Assembly (NCBI GenBank): GCA_028293365.1
Contig: JAQGOX010000187.1
Span: forward strand, 1 to 5,666
Length of the DNA: 5,666 nucleotides
Origin: Verrucomicrobiales bacterium
GTDB taxonomy: Bacteria; Verrucomicrobiota; Verrucomicrobiia; Limisphaerales; SXQI01
Direction of reading: 5' to 3'
The notes beneath the pieces were generated by a model, which was not told where the DNA came from, made no database searches, and saw only the letters and a program-made list of their open reading frames with translations. A program made the translations under genes and the position numbers. Positions 1 through 5,666 of the stretch are shown here, piece after piece (the stretch's first letter is position 1; every line of letters begins with the position of its first letter).

Positions 1-1
1 G

Positions 2-433
2 GCCCTGATTGAAAACTGTCAGGGCAAACGATTGAATGCTCATTATCTTGCTTATTTTGACTGTTTTAACCGCCAGCTTTTTTACGAAGCGCACGATGTG
101 CTTGAGGAACTTTGGCTGCGAGACAAAAAAAGTCCGAATTACGCCTTTTACAAGGGATTGATTCAGTATGCGGGCGCCTTTGTGCATTTGCAAAAAAATC
201 GGCTCCGACCAGCCGCTGCGTTGTTCAAACTGGCCCGCGCGAACCTGCTGCAATATCGAGCGCTGCACGAAGACTTGGATTTGGGAGCCTTGCTCCTAAC
301 TCTCCAGGAGTGGCTCACGGACCTTGAAACCACTGACTTCACTCAAAACCCATTGAATCCGGACCACATTCCTCCATTTCTGGCTCCGCGCGCGGAAGGT
401 CCTTCAGCCAGCCCGAACCCGAAGCAATCATAG
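2..433 (+). CDS. DUF309 domain-containing protein, 5'-truncated by the window edge
   Basis: The visible 143 residues carry the DUF309 signature: a short helix, then 'YEAHDVLEELW' (fragment residues 28-38), then 'FYKGLIQYAGAFVHL' (49-63) and an alanine/leucine-rich helix 'RPAAALFKLARANLL'. DUF309 proteins are small all-helical soluble proteins. Their molecular role is not established, and the conserved His and Glu residues of the EAHxxLE motif are their hallmark. The frame stays open to base 2 with no stop, ATG or GTG. The residues before the TTG at 32 ('ALIENCQGKR') read as natural protein, so I take the gene as continuing off the left edge. The alternative is a true TTG start at 32, with AGGG at 21-24 as a weak ribosome site, giving 133 aa. 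The last ~30 residues are Pro/Ser-rich and probably disordered. No terminator follows, and the next gene starts 205 bases on. Family confidence is high; function is unknown. Confidence 0.85.
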   Translation, partial: ALIENCQGKRLNAHYLAYFDCFNRQLFYEAHDVLEELWLRDKKSPNYAFYKGLIQYAGAFVHLQKNRLRPAAALFKLARANLLQYRALHEDLDLGALLLTLQEWLTDLETTDFTQNPLNPDHIPPFLAPRAEGPSASPNPKQS

Positions 434-573
434 CGTTCGTTGAGCCTCAGAAGCAGCAATGGGGCCTTCGGTGCCGGAGCAGGGGGACTTTTCTGACCCT
501 CGCATCCAAAGCGTAAAAGGTTATTGCCACCCCGAAAGTTCAGTTGCAGTATCATTGCCATCTACACATCTAT

Positions 574-596
574 TTCAGCTATTTCTATTAGCTGAA
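574..596 (+). promoter_or_regulatory. Perfect 8-bp inverted repeat upstream of the lectin-like gene
   Basis: TTCAGCTA (574-581) and TAGCTGAA (589-596) are exact reverse complements separated by 7 bases (TTTCTAT). The second arm ends 42 bases before the ATG at 639. No T-run follows on either strand, so it is not a terminator. It could be a dimeric-regulator operator, or a stem-loop in the 5' untranslated RNA. The symmetry is seen directly; a regulatory role is inferred. Confidence 0.4.
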
Positions 597-621
597 TGCA
601 TCGAGGGAAGTTAATTGAGAC

Positions 622-627
622 AAGGAG
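622..627 (+). promoter_or_regulatory. Shine-Dalgarno sequence that decides the start of the lectin-like gene
   Basis: AAGGAG matches the anti-Shine-Dalgarno core and ends 11 bases before the ATG at 639. That ATG begins a clean signal peptide. The frame also opens with an upstream TTG at 615, preceded by GAGGGAAG (603-610). Starting there would add 8 residues (MRQGVNTA) ahead of the signal peptide's basic region, so ATG 639 is preferred. Confidence 0.65.
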
Positions 628-638
628 TAAACACTGCA

Positions 639-3600
639 ATGTTAAAACGAGGTATTTTGGCGATTCTTGCGTCGGCAAGTCTGCTGCAACAGTCAAGAGC
701 GGGAATTTTCAACACCGATTTTAACAGCGGTCTCCCGCCTAACACTTCCACGAACGGTACCGCTGTCATTGACACTAAAGACGGCATTGGCAACTCCGGT
801 GTTCTGAAACTGGTGTCAAATCTCGGCAATCAACTCGGCTTATTTTTAATTGGCGACCTTGATTCGGGTGCTCCTGTATATGGCTTTGATCTTTCGTTTA
901 AAGCGGCGGTCGGACATGCGTCGGGAACTCCTGCGGACGGATGGAACGTTGATTTTGCTCAGGACGTTTCGCCCACTGCAGTTGGCGAAGATGGATCCGG
1001 GAACGGACTGCGAGTTGTCTTCGATACCTATAACAATAGCGTTCCCCCAGCCGCTCCCGAGGCGCCGTCGGTCGATGTGTGGGTAGGAGGGGCGGTGGTT
1101 GCCTCCAAACTTGTGCCAATCGCCCAACTCCAGTCCTGGTCCAATTCAGATCATTACGGCGATGTGAATATCAGCCTCAAGCCGGACGGCAGTCTAAACG
1201 TTGCATTTAATGGGACCGTTTTTTATACGAATTTCTTTATTCCAAACTTTCAGCCACTAAGTGGCGCTCTTCTTGCAATTGACGCTCGAACAGGAGGCGC
1301 TACCGAGAATGTCTGGATCGATAATCTTTCGTTTAAGACCTATCTCGCCCCCGTGATTGGATTTCCCGTTCAGCCTCGGGACACAGAAGTGTTACCGGGG
1401 CATCCAGTGACCTTTGAGGTTCAAATTAGCAATGGCGAAGGCGCGACGCTTCAATGGCTTAAAAACGGAAGTCCTATTTTGGGGGCAATGGCCAACACAT
1501 ACACAGTTGATAACCCCGCCGCGGAATCCGGCAATAAATACTCCGTTCAGGTCACTTCAGGCGCTCAAGTTGCGACCAGCCGGGAGGCAACCCTCAAGGT
1601 GGTCGATCTGGTTGTTCCTGCTCCGCAGACCATAATTGATTTTACTGATGGCATAATTCCCGATGGCACCACACTCTTTGGTTCTGCGACGGTCGATACC
1701 ACAGGCGGCGTCAACGATTCAGGCGGCTTAAAACTAACGCTTGCGGAGCAAAACGACGAAGGTTATTTCTCGATTCCGAATACCAACTCACTTCCGGTGT
1801 ACGGCTTTACTATCGAATTTGATGTCTTAGCCGGCGGCGGGGGCGATGCTCCAGCAGATGGCTTTAGCGTCAATTTTGCCTCGGACTTGCCTGCTGTTCT
1901 CAGTGGCCTTCAACCCGAGGAAGGTATCGGGACCGGAGCAAGCATTGATTTCGATCTTTTTAACAACGGCGGGGGCGAGGCGCCCTCAATTGATGTCAAG
2001 ACCGGTGGCGTAGTCATCTCGTCGTTGAAAGTTCCGATTTCTTTTTTGGATACCGGCACTGATTACCACCATGTGATCATCCGAATGGAAAACGATGGGA
2101 CCATCGACGTTGCTTGCAACGGAATCGTGGCATTCGATAATCTTCAAACCACCTTCAGTTCAATTACAGGGGGCCAGATTCTTTTCGGAGCGCGCACCGG
2201 CGGATCTTTCGAGAATCAATGGTTTGATAACATTCAGTTTTCGACTGTTACCACGGCTCCCATTCGCATCCTACAGCAGCCTGTTTCCACTACCGGATTG
2301 GTTGGGAGCTCGGCTTCATTTAGTGTGAAGGTGAACGACACCGTCAACGCTCGCTATCAATGGTTCCGAAACGGCCAAATCATCGCAGATGCCACCAACT
2401 CGGTTTACACACTCACGCCAGTCACCTCGGCTGATGCGGGAGTTGCCTTCAAGGTCAGGGTCGCGGGCCCGAATAACGTTCAAACAAGTTCCGAGGCGGT
2501 GCTGAGCACGCTTGCATTAACTGCTCCTGCAAGTCCGGATCTCTTTGTCGACTTCAACTCCGCAGTGCCAGCGACCGTGGCGCGGATCTACGGAAATGCG
2601 GCCTATCGGAGTACTGGAGGCGCGGGCGGCTCTGGTTACGTTTCACTGACCGATGCGGTCGGCAGCCAGAGTGGTGCGTTTGTGGTTCAACCTCTCGCGG
2701 CGGGCGCGGAATTGAATGCGTTCACAGTTGCTTTTGATGTTCGAGTCGGGGGTGGGGGAGTACGTCCGGCCGACGGTTGGAGCTTCGACTTCGGCAGTGA
2801 TATCGCGGAAGGAACCGTGGGCGGCGCTGAAGACGGAACTGGGACTGGCCTTACCGTCGGATTTGATATTTATGACAATAGCGTTCCGCCAGTGGCTCCT
2901 GAGGCTCCATCGATCGATGTTCGTTTTAAGGGGAATTTGGTTGCGCAATTAAAGGTGCCGCTATCATCGGTCGAAACCGGATCTTTGTTCGCACCCGTAA
3001 TCATCCGGGTTGAATCCGATGGAACCCTCGATCTGGCCTTTAACGGCCAGGTCATTTATAATAACCTTCGACTTCCCGGTTGGGCCCCGCTTTCGAAGGC
3101 GAAGTATGGGTGGTATGCCCGTACCGGAGGAGCAGTCGAGAATCAGTGGCTCGACAACGTCAAAATTGGCATCACCAAAACCACTGGACCTCTACGTATT
3201 ACGCAAGACCCGGTCGGTCAGGGAGTTTTGGTTGGTCACATTGTGACTTTTACTGGTTTGGTTAGCGATCCGGCGGGCGTAACCTACCAATGGTTAAAAA
3301 ACGGTTCGCCAATGTCAGGCGCGACCTCCAACAGTTTTACTATTCTTCCAGCAATTGAGGCAGACAATGGGGTAACCTATTCATTTCGTGCCACGCGCGG
3401 CACTGAAGTCGTTACCAGTGCTGTCGCCACTCTTTCAGTTCTCACCGATATCTCTGTCACGAGCCCGCAGTTCGTCGCGAATTTCGATGAGGCCCTGCCC
3501 GATGGTGCTCTTTCCGTGGGGGCTGCCGTTGTCGACACAGGCAGCGCGGGCGGAAACGACACGATGGTGCTGCACCTTACGGACGATATCGGTGCCACTG

Positions 3601-4283
3601 GTGGCGGTTTCATAATCCAGGATTTTAATAATGGAACGCCTGTCGCGGCATTTACTGCGAGTTTCAAACTATTGATCGGGCTGAATGCTGGAACGCCGGC
3701 AGACGGCCTCGCTTTTGCATTTGGTTCCGGACTGCCGGATGCTGTTTGGGGACCCGGCGGTCCCTCGACCGGCCTGGTTCTCGGCTTCGATACCTACGAC
3801 AACGGAGGCGAGGCTCCCTCCATTAATCTTTTTTGGAAAGGTGAGTTGCTCCGTGCGAAGAAGCTGCCGATCGCGGATGTTCTAACCGGAGATCATTTTG
3901 AGGATGTATTTATTCGGCTGCAAAGCGATGGGACAGTTGACGTCGTTTATAAAAATAACGTTATTTTTTCGGATGTTCAACTACCCGGATTCGCGCCTGT
4001 TGCCGGTGCTAAATTTGGTTTCGGTGCGGCGACGGGTGGGGCCTCTGAGGCGCACTGGATAGATGATGTGAAGATCGCTGTCTCGACTGCAGGGGAAGCG
4101 CCTCGAATTACTGGCGCACAGTTGCAAAACGGCAATTTGGTGATCCAGTTCACTGGCGGCGGAACGCTCGAATCGACATCTGACCTCGGCTTGAATGTTT
4201 GGACCCCGGTGGCGAATGGCACCACCAGTCCGGTAAGTATACCGGCGAACGGGGCAGCGCAGTTCTTCCGCGTGAGATTATAA
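639..4283 (+). CDS. Secreted multimodular protein: four L-type-lectin-like modules alternating with three Ig-like modules
   Basis: A 1214-residue exported protein, probably glycan-binding. Residues 1-21 form a signal peptide (LKR, a hydrophobic stretch, then SRA before the likely cut); there is no lipobox. Lectin-like jelly-roll modules lie at about 22-234, 325-538, 628-847 and 938-1152. Ig-like modules lie at about 235-324, 539-627 and 848-937, each with a core Trp in Y/LQWxxNG (W273, W575, W885). A C-terminal domain spans 1153-1214. Every lectin module keeps PADG (D100, D407, D712, D1022), an FDxxxN loop (D129, D439, D743, D1051) followed by EAPS, and a late A(R/A)TGG...W(I/F/L)D(N/D) motif. 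These resemble the sugar-binding Asp, the calcium loop and the 'SAsTG' loop of legume/L-type lectins. The fold call is from motifs only; LamG-like is the main alternative. I found only one cysteine (C493), so disulfides are not expected. I see no catalytic motif, transmembrane anchor, LPXTG or PEP-CTERM. A strong ribosome site and its own terminator suggest a single-gene transcript. Sugar specificity cannot be read from the sequence. Confidence 0.85.
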   Translation: MLKRGILAILASASLLQQSRAGIFNTDFNSGLPPNTSTNGTAVIDTKDGIGNSGVLKLVSNLGNQLGLFLIGDLDSGAPVYGFDLSFKAAVGHASGTPADGWNVDFAQDVSPTAVGEDGSGNGLRVVFDTYNNSVPPAAPEAPSVDVWVGGAVVASKLVPIAQLQSWSNSDHYGDVNISLKPDGSLNVAFNGTVFYTNFFIPNFQPLSGALLAIDARTGGATENVWIDNLSFKTYLAPVIGFPVQPRDTEVLPGHPVTFEVQISNGEGATLQWLKNGSPILGAMANTYTVDNPAAESGNKYSVQVTSGAQVATSREATLKVVDLVVPAPQTIIDFTDGIIPDGTTLFGSATVDTTGGVNDSGGLKLTLAEQNDEGYFSIPNTNSLPVYGFTIEFDVLAGGGGDAPADGFSVNFASDLPAVLSGLQPEEGIGTGASIDFDLFNNGGGEAPSIDVKTGGVVISSLKVPISFLDTGTDYHHVIIRMENDGTIDVACNGIVAFDNLQTTFSSITGGQILFGARTGGSFENQWFDNIQFSTVTTAPIRILQQPVSTTGLVGSSASFSVKVNDTVNARYQWFRNGQIIADATNSVYTLTPVTSADAGVAFKVRVAGPNNVQTSSEAVLSTLALTAPASPDLFVDFNSAVPATVARIYGNAAYRSTGGAGGSGYVSLTDAVGSQSGAFVVQPLAAGAELNAFTVAFDVRVGGGGVRPADGWSFDFGSDIAEGTVGGAEDGTGTGLTVGFDIYDNSVPPVAPEAPSIDVRFKGNLVAQLKVPLSSVETGSLFAPVIIRVESDGTLDLAFNGQVIYNNLRLPGWAPLSKAKYGWYARTGGAVENQWLDNVKIGITKTTGPLRITQDPVGQGVLVGHIVTFTGLVSDPAGVTYQWLKNGSPMSGATSNSFTILPAIEADNGVTYSFRATRGTEVVTSAVATLSVLTDISVTSPQFVANFDEALPDGALSVGAAVVDTGSAGGNDTMVLHLTDDIGATGGGFIIQDFNNGTPVAAFTASFKLLIGLNAGTPADGLAFAFGSGLPDAVWGPGGPSTGLVLGFDTYDNGGEAPSINLFWKGELLRAKKLPIADVLTGDHFEDVFIRLQSDGTVDVVYKNNVIFSDVQLPGFAPVAGAKFGFGAATGGASEAHWIDDVKIAVSTAGEAPRITGAQLQNGNLVIQFTGGGTLESTSDLGLNVWTPVANGTTSPVSIPANGAAQFFRVRL
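699..4094 (+). repeat. In-frame tandem protein repeat, period about 305 residues, in A-B-A-B order
   Basis: The lectin plus Ig unit recurs with near-constant spacing: the PADG aspartates are 307, 305 and 310 residues apart. Modules 1 and 3 (type A) carry a long loop, 'NNSVPPAAPEAPS' and 'DNSVPPVAPEAPS'. Modules 2 and 4 (type B) carry a short loop, 'NNGGGEAPS' and 'DNGGEAPS'. The first block (lectin A, Ig, lectin B, Ig) spans 699-2519. The second (lectin A, Ig, lectin B) spans 2520-4094 and ends in the C-terminal domain instead of a fourth Ig. DNA copies differ at many third codon positions (for example 1036-1076 against 2881-2920), so the duplication is old and assembly stuttering is unlikely. 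Confidence 0.75.
4095..4280 (+). other. C-terminal domain typical of verrucomicrobial exported proteins (protein region)
   Basis: Residues 1153-1214 form a short beta-rich domain: 'GNLVIQFTGGGTLESTSDL', then 'WTPV', 'SPVSIP' and a terminal 'FFRVRL'. The pattern of a GG-x-LE strand, a Trp-Thr pair, SP and a final FFR recurs at the ends of many large secreted Verrucomicrobia proteins, often after Ig or Fn3 modules. Its function is not established; sorting to the surface or capping of the modular chain is plausible. Recognition is by pattern memory only. Confidence 0.55.
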
Positions 4284-4294
4284 CTGTTCTCACT

Positions 4295-4327
4295 GGAGGC
4301 CGCATTCAACAACGGCCCTTCTTTTTT
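4295..4327 (+). terminator. Rho-independent terminator of the lectin-like gene
   Basis: The GC stem GGCCG (4298-4302) pairs perfectly with CGGCC (4313-4317) across a 10-base loop. It extends outward by G-C, G-U and A-U pairs (4295-4297 with 4319-4321) past a bulged C at 4318. Six T residues (4322-4327) follow directly. It begins 12 bases after the TAA at 4281-4283, the usual place for an intrinsic terminator, and separates this gene from rpsA. Confidence 0.75.
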
Positions 4328-4438
4328 GCACTTGCGATTCCGGCCAGCGGCTTCATATTACCGATGCCTTGGCGCCGCGTGTGCGGATGCCATCATAGGC
4401 TGAGAAAGAGAAGTTAACCAGTAACCTAACCTTCAACC

Positions 4439-4478
4439 CTCCGTTGCCACGCAACGTTCGGTCCGTTAGGCAATGGAG
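4439..4478 (+). promoter_or_regulatory. Candidate structured leader hairpin upstream of rpsA
   Basis: CTCCGTTGCC (4439-4448) pairs with GGCAATGGAG (4469-4478) over 10 bp with a single G-U. Inside it, AACG (4453-4456) pairs with CGTT (4464-4467). The same left arm can instead form a tight 6-bp hairpin, CGTTGC (4442-4447) with GCAACG (4451-4456), around CAC. The two folds exclude each other. The downstream bases are U-rich but not a clean T-run, so a terminator is unlikely. E. coli S1 represses its own mRNA through a structured leader, so a similar role is conceivable, but no homology is claimed. It lies in the rpsA leader only if transcription starts upstream of it. Confidence 0.35.
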
Positions 4479-4535
4479 TCTTCGTTTGCGCATGATCGCG
4501 CGGCCAAGCCTCCCGTCCGTTAATTAAAATACAGT

Positions 4536-5666
4536 ATGCTTACAATGGAAGAAGCCATGAAGCAGAGCGCGATGCGCTTTGCCGCTGGCGAAATAGTCAA
4601 GGGAACAGTCATCGAAGTCCGCCCCAAAGAAGTCCTCGTCGATATCGGCTACAAAAGTGAAGGCGTCGTCGCCGGAAACGAATTTGACGACATTAAAGCC
4701 GTCAAGGTCGGAGACGAAGTTGACGTGTTGATCGAGAAGCTCGAAGACAAAGAGGGCATGGTCATTCTCTCGAAGGAGAAGGCTGAGTTTAAGAAAAACT
4801 GGGATAAGATCCTCACGATTTGTAACGAAGGCGGTATCATTCCCGGCAAAGTCAAAGCTGTGGTCAAAGGCGGCCTGCTCGTCAACATTGGTGTTGAGGC
4901 TTTCCTTCCCGCTTCACAGATCGACATCATCCCACCGAAGAATCTCAATACGTTCGTCGGCAATACCTACGACTTCAAAGTCGTTAAAATTAATCAGGAG
5001 CGCCAGAACATCGTTCTGTCACGCCGCGAACTGATCGAACAGGAACGCAACGAGAAGCGGGCGAAGTTGCTCTCCGAAATGACTCCTGGTGATATCCGCA
5101 AGGGCACGGTCAAGAACATCACCGATTTCGGTGCGTTCATCGACCTCAATGGCCTCGACGGTTTGCTCCATATCACCGATATGAGCTGGGGTCGTATTGG
5201 CCATCCTTCCGAAATTCTGAAGGTCGGTCAGGACATCGACGTGGTTGTTCTCGATATCAATCGCGAGAAGGAACGCGTCAGCCTCGGCTTGAAGCAGAAG
5301 TTGGCCAATCCCTGGGAGCAGATCGAATCGAAGTATCCGATCGGCACCAAGGTCAAAGGAAAAGTCGTCAACCTCGTTCCCTACGGCGCATTTGTCGAAA
5401 TCGAACCCGGTGTCGAAGGTCTTGTGCATGTCACGGAACTTTCATGGACCAAGCGCATCGCGAAACCTTCCGATGTTCTCAAACCCGAACAGGAAATCGA
5501 AGCGGTCGTCCTCGGTATCAACCGCGACGAACAGAAGATCTCCCTCGGTGTGCGTCAATTGGATACGAATCCGTGGGACAAAGCCCTGGAGAAATATCCG
5601 CCTGGCACTCACGTCAAGGGCAAGATCCGCAACCTCACCAGTTACGGCGCGTTTATCGAGCTCGAA
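4536..5666 (+). CDS. rpsA: 30S ribosomal protein S1, 3'-truncated by the window edge
   Basis: S1 binds mRNA on the small ribosomal subunit and helps load messages that have weak ribosome sites. The visible 377 residues contain four full S1 (OB-fold) repeats and the start of a fifth: about 18-82, 101-164, 185-252, 270-340 and 357 onward. Repeats 3 to 5 show the canonical G-x-V/I...Y/FGAF pattern, with 'DGLLHITDMSW' in repeat 3 and 'EGLVHVTELSW' in repeat 4. Repeats 1 and 2 are diverged, as in E. coli S1, where they contact the ribosome rather than RNA. S1 is usually about 550-600 residues with six repeats, so roughly a third is missing. The start is uncertain: in-frame ATGs lie at 4536, 4545, 4557 and 4572. 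I give the longest; only 4557 has a purine-rich GGAAGAA before it (4547-4553). Weak ribosome sites are also known for rpsA elsewhere. The family call is secure. Confidence 0.95.
   Translation, partial: MLTMEEAMKQSAMRFAAGEIVKGTVIEVRPKEVLVDIGYKSEGVVAGNEFDDIKAVKVGDEVDVLIEKLEDKEGMVILSKEKAEFKKNWDKILTICNEGGIIPGKVKAVVKGGLLVNIGVEAFLPASQIDIIPPKNLNTFVGNTYDFKVVKINQERQNIVLSRRELIEQERNEKRAKLLSEMTPGDIRKGTVKNITDFGAFIDLNGLDGLLHITDMSWGRIGHPSEILKVGQDIDVVVLDINREKERVSLGLKQKLANPWEQIESKYPIGTKVKGKVVNLVPYGAFVEIEPGVEGLVHVTELSWTKRIAKPSDVLKPEQEIEAVVLGINRDEQKISLGVRQLDTNPWDKALEKYPPGTHVKGKIRNLTSYGAFIELE

Larger units (their letters stand above)
434..638 (+). other. Intergenic region and leader of the lectin-like gene
   Basis: There is no supportable gene here; the short open frames lack ribosome sites and family features. 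The left half is G-rich and contains a loose long-range pairing, TCAGAA (447-452) with TTCTGA (491-496). It has no T-run, so I do not call it a terminator. The right half (541-600) is AT-richer, with -35-like hexamers TTGCAG (544-549) and TTGCCA (555-560). Neither has a convincing -10 at 16-18 bases, so a sigma-70 promoter is likely here but cannot be placed. The 8-bp inverted repeat and the Shine-Dalgarno sequence are listed separately. Confidence 0.6.
4284..4535 (+). other. Intergenic region between the lectin-like gene and rpsA
   Basis: No gene is supportable here. It holds the terminator at 4295-4327, a small hairpin at 4370-4392, and the longer hairpin at 4439-4478. In the small hairpin, TGGC pairs with GCCA and CCGC with GCGG around a GTGT loop. 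Just before rpsA lies an AT-rich patch with TAAAAT (4525-4530), which matches the -10 consensus at 5 of 6 positions but has no -35 at normal spacing. The rpsA promoter must lie in this gap or in the upstream gene, but I cannot place it. Confidence 0.5.

Noticed and set aside
447..496. Long-range pairing TCAGAA / TTCTGA after the DUF309 gene, as a possible terminator
   Set aside because: Only 6 bp around a 38-base loop, with no T-run after it; such pairing is expected by chance.
343..561. Minus-strand open frame across the first intergenic gap
   Set aside because: Low-complexity Pro/Ala/Leu product overlapping the DUF309 3' end; no convincing domain or ribosome site.
699..4094. Assembly artefact or recent recombination as the source of the repeats
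   Set aside because: The copies differ at many synonymous and non-synonymous sites, so they are old, diverged duplications.
3977..4312. Minus-strand open frame spanning the end of the lectin-like gene and its terminator
   Set aside because: It overlaps conserved module 4 and the C-terminal domain on the + strand, and its product shows no recognisable domain.
4199..4417. Small + strand open frame across the terminator
   Set aside because: It overlaps the lectin-like gene out of frame and runs through the terminator hairpin; no domain is visible.
4649..4963. 104-codon open frame on the minus strand
   Set aside because: It is antisense to S1 repeats 1 and 2 of rpsA, and its Ser/Leu/Pro-rich product has no family features.
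5019..5429. 136-codon open frame on the minus strand
   Set aside because: It lies wholly inside rpsA, whose S1 repeats are unmistakable on the + strand; it is an antisense shadow.
1..5666. A defence system, mobile element or CRISPR array
   Set aside because: No transposase, integrase, nuclease, toxin or reverse transcriptase motif, no terminal repeats and no repeat-spacer pattern is present; the flanking genes are ordinary chromosomal genes.

Overview
The window looks like chromosomal DNA of a Verrucomicrobia-type bacterium. This rests on the style of the central protein: a secreted chain of jelly-roll and Ig-like modules containing 'YQWLKNG', closed by a short '...FFRVRL' C-terminal domain. 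That combination is familiar from large exported proteins of Verrucomicrobia and some Planctomycetes. The phylum is an inference from style, not from a search. Base composition is moderate, and no mobile element, integrase, tRNA, rRNA or CRISPR array is visible.

Layout, all on the + strand: (1) bases 2-433 hold the 3' part of a DUF309-family gene that enters from the left edge. (2) Bases 434-638 are a non-coding gap with an 8-bp perfect inverted repeat and a good Shine-Dalgarno sequence. (3) Bases 639-4283 encode a 1214-residue secreted protein: signal peptide, four L-type-lectin-like modules separated by three Ig-like modules, and a 62-residue C-terminal domain. (4) Bases 4284-4535 are a second non-coding gap, with a rho-independent terminator just after the stop and a candidate structured leader further down. 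(5) Bases 4536-5666 hold the 5' two-thirds of rpsA (ribosomal protein S1), running off the right edge.

The three genes do not look like an operon. Each gap exceeds 200 bases, and the central gene has its own terminator. DUF309 and rpsA are ordinary chromosomal genes. The accessory interest lies in the central multivalent lectin-like protein, which probably binds glycans outside the cell or at the cell surface. Its four lectin modules fall into two subtypes in A-B-A-B order with a period of about 305 residues, pointing to duplication of a two-lectin block. No defence system or catalytic cluster is visible.
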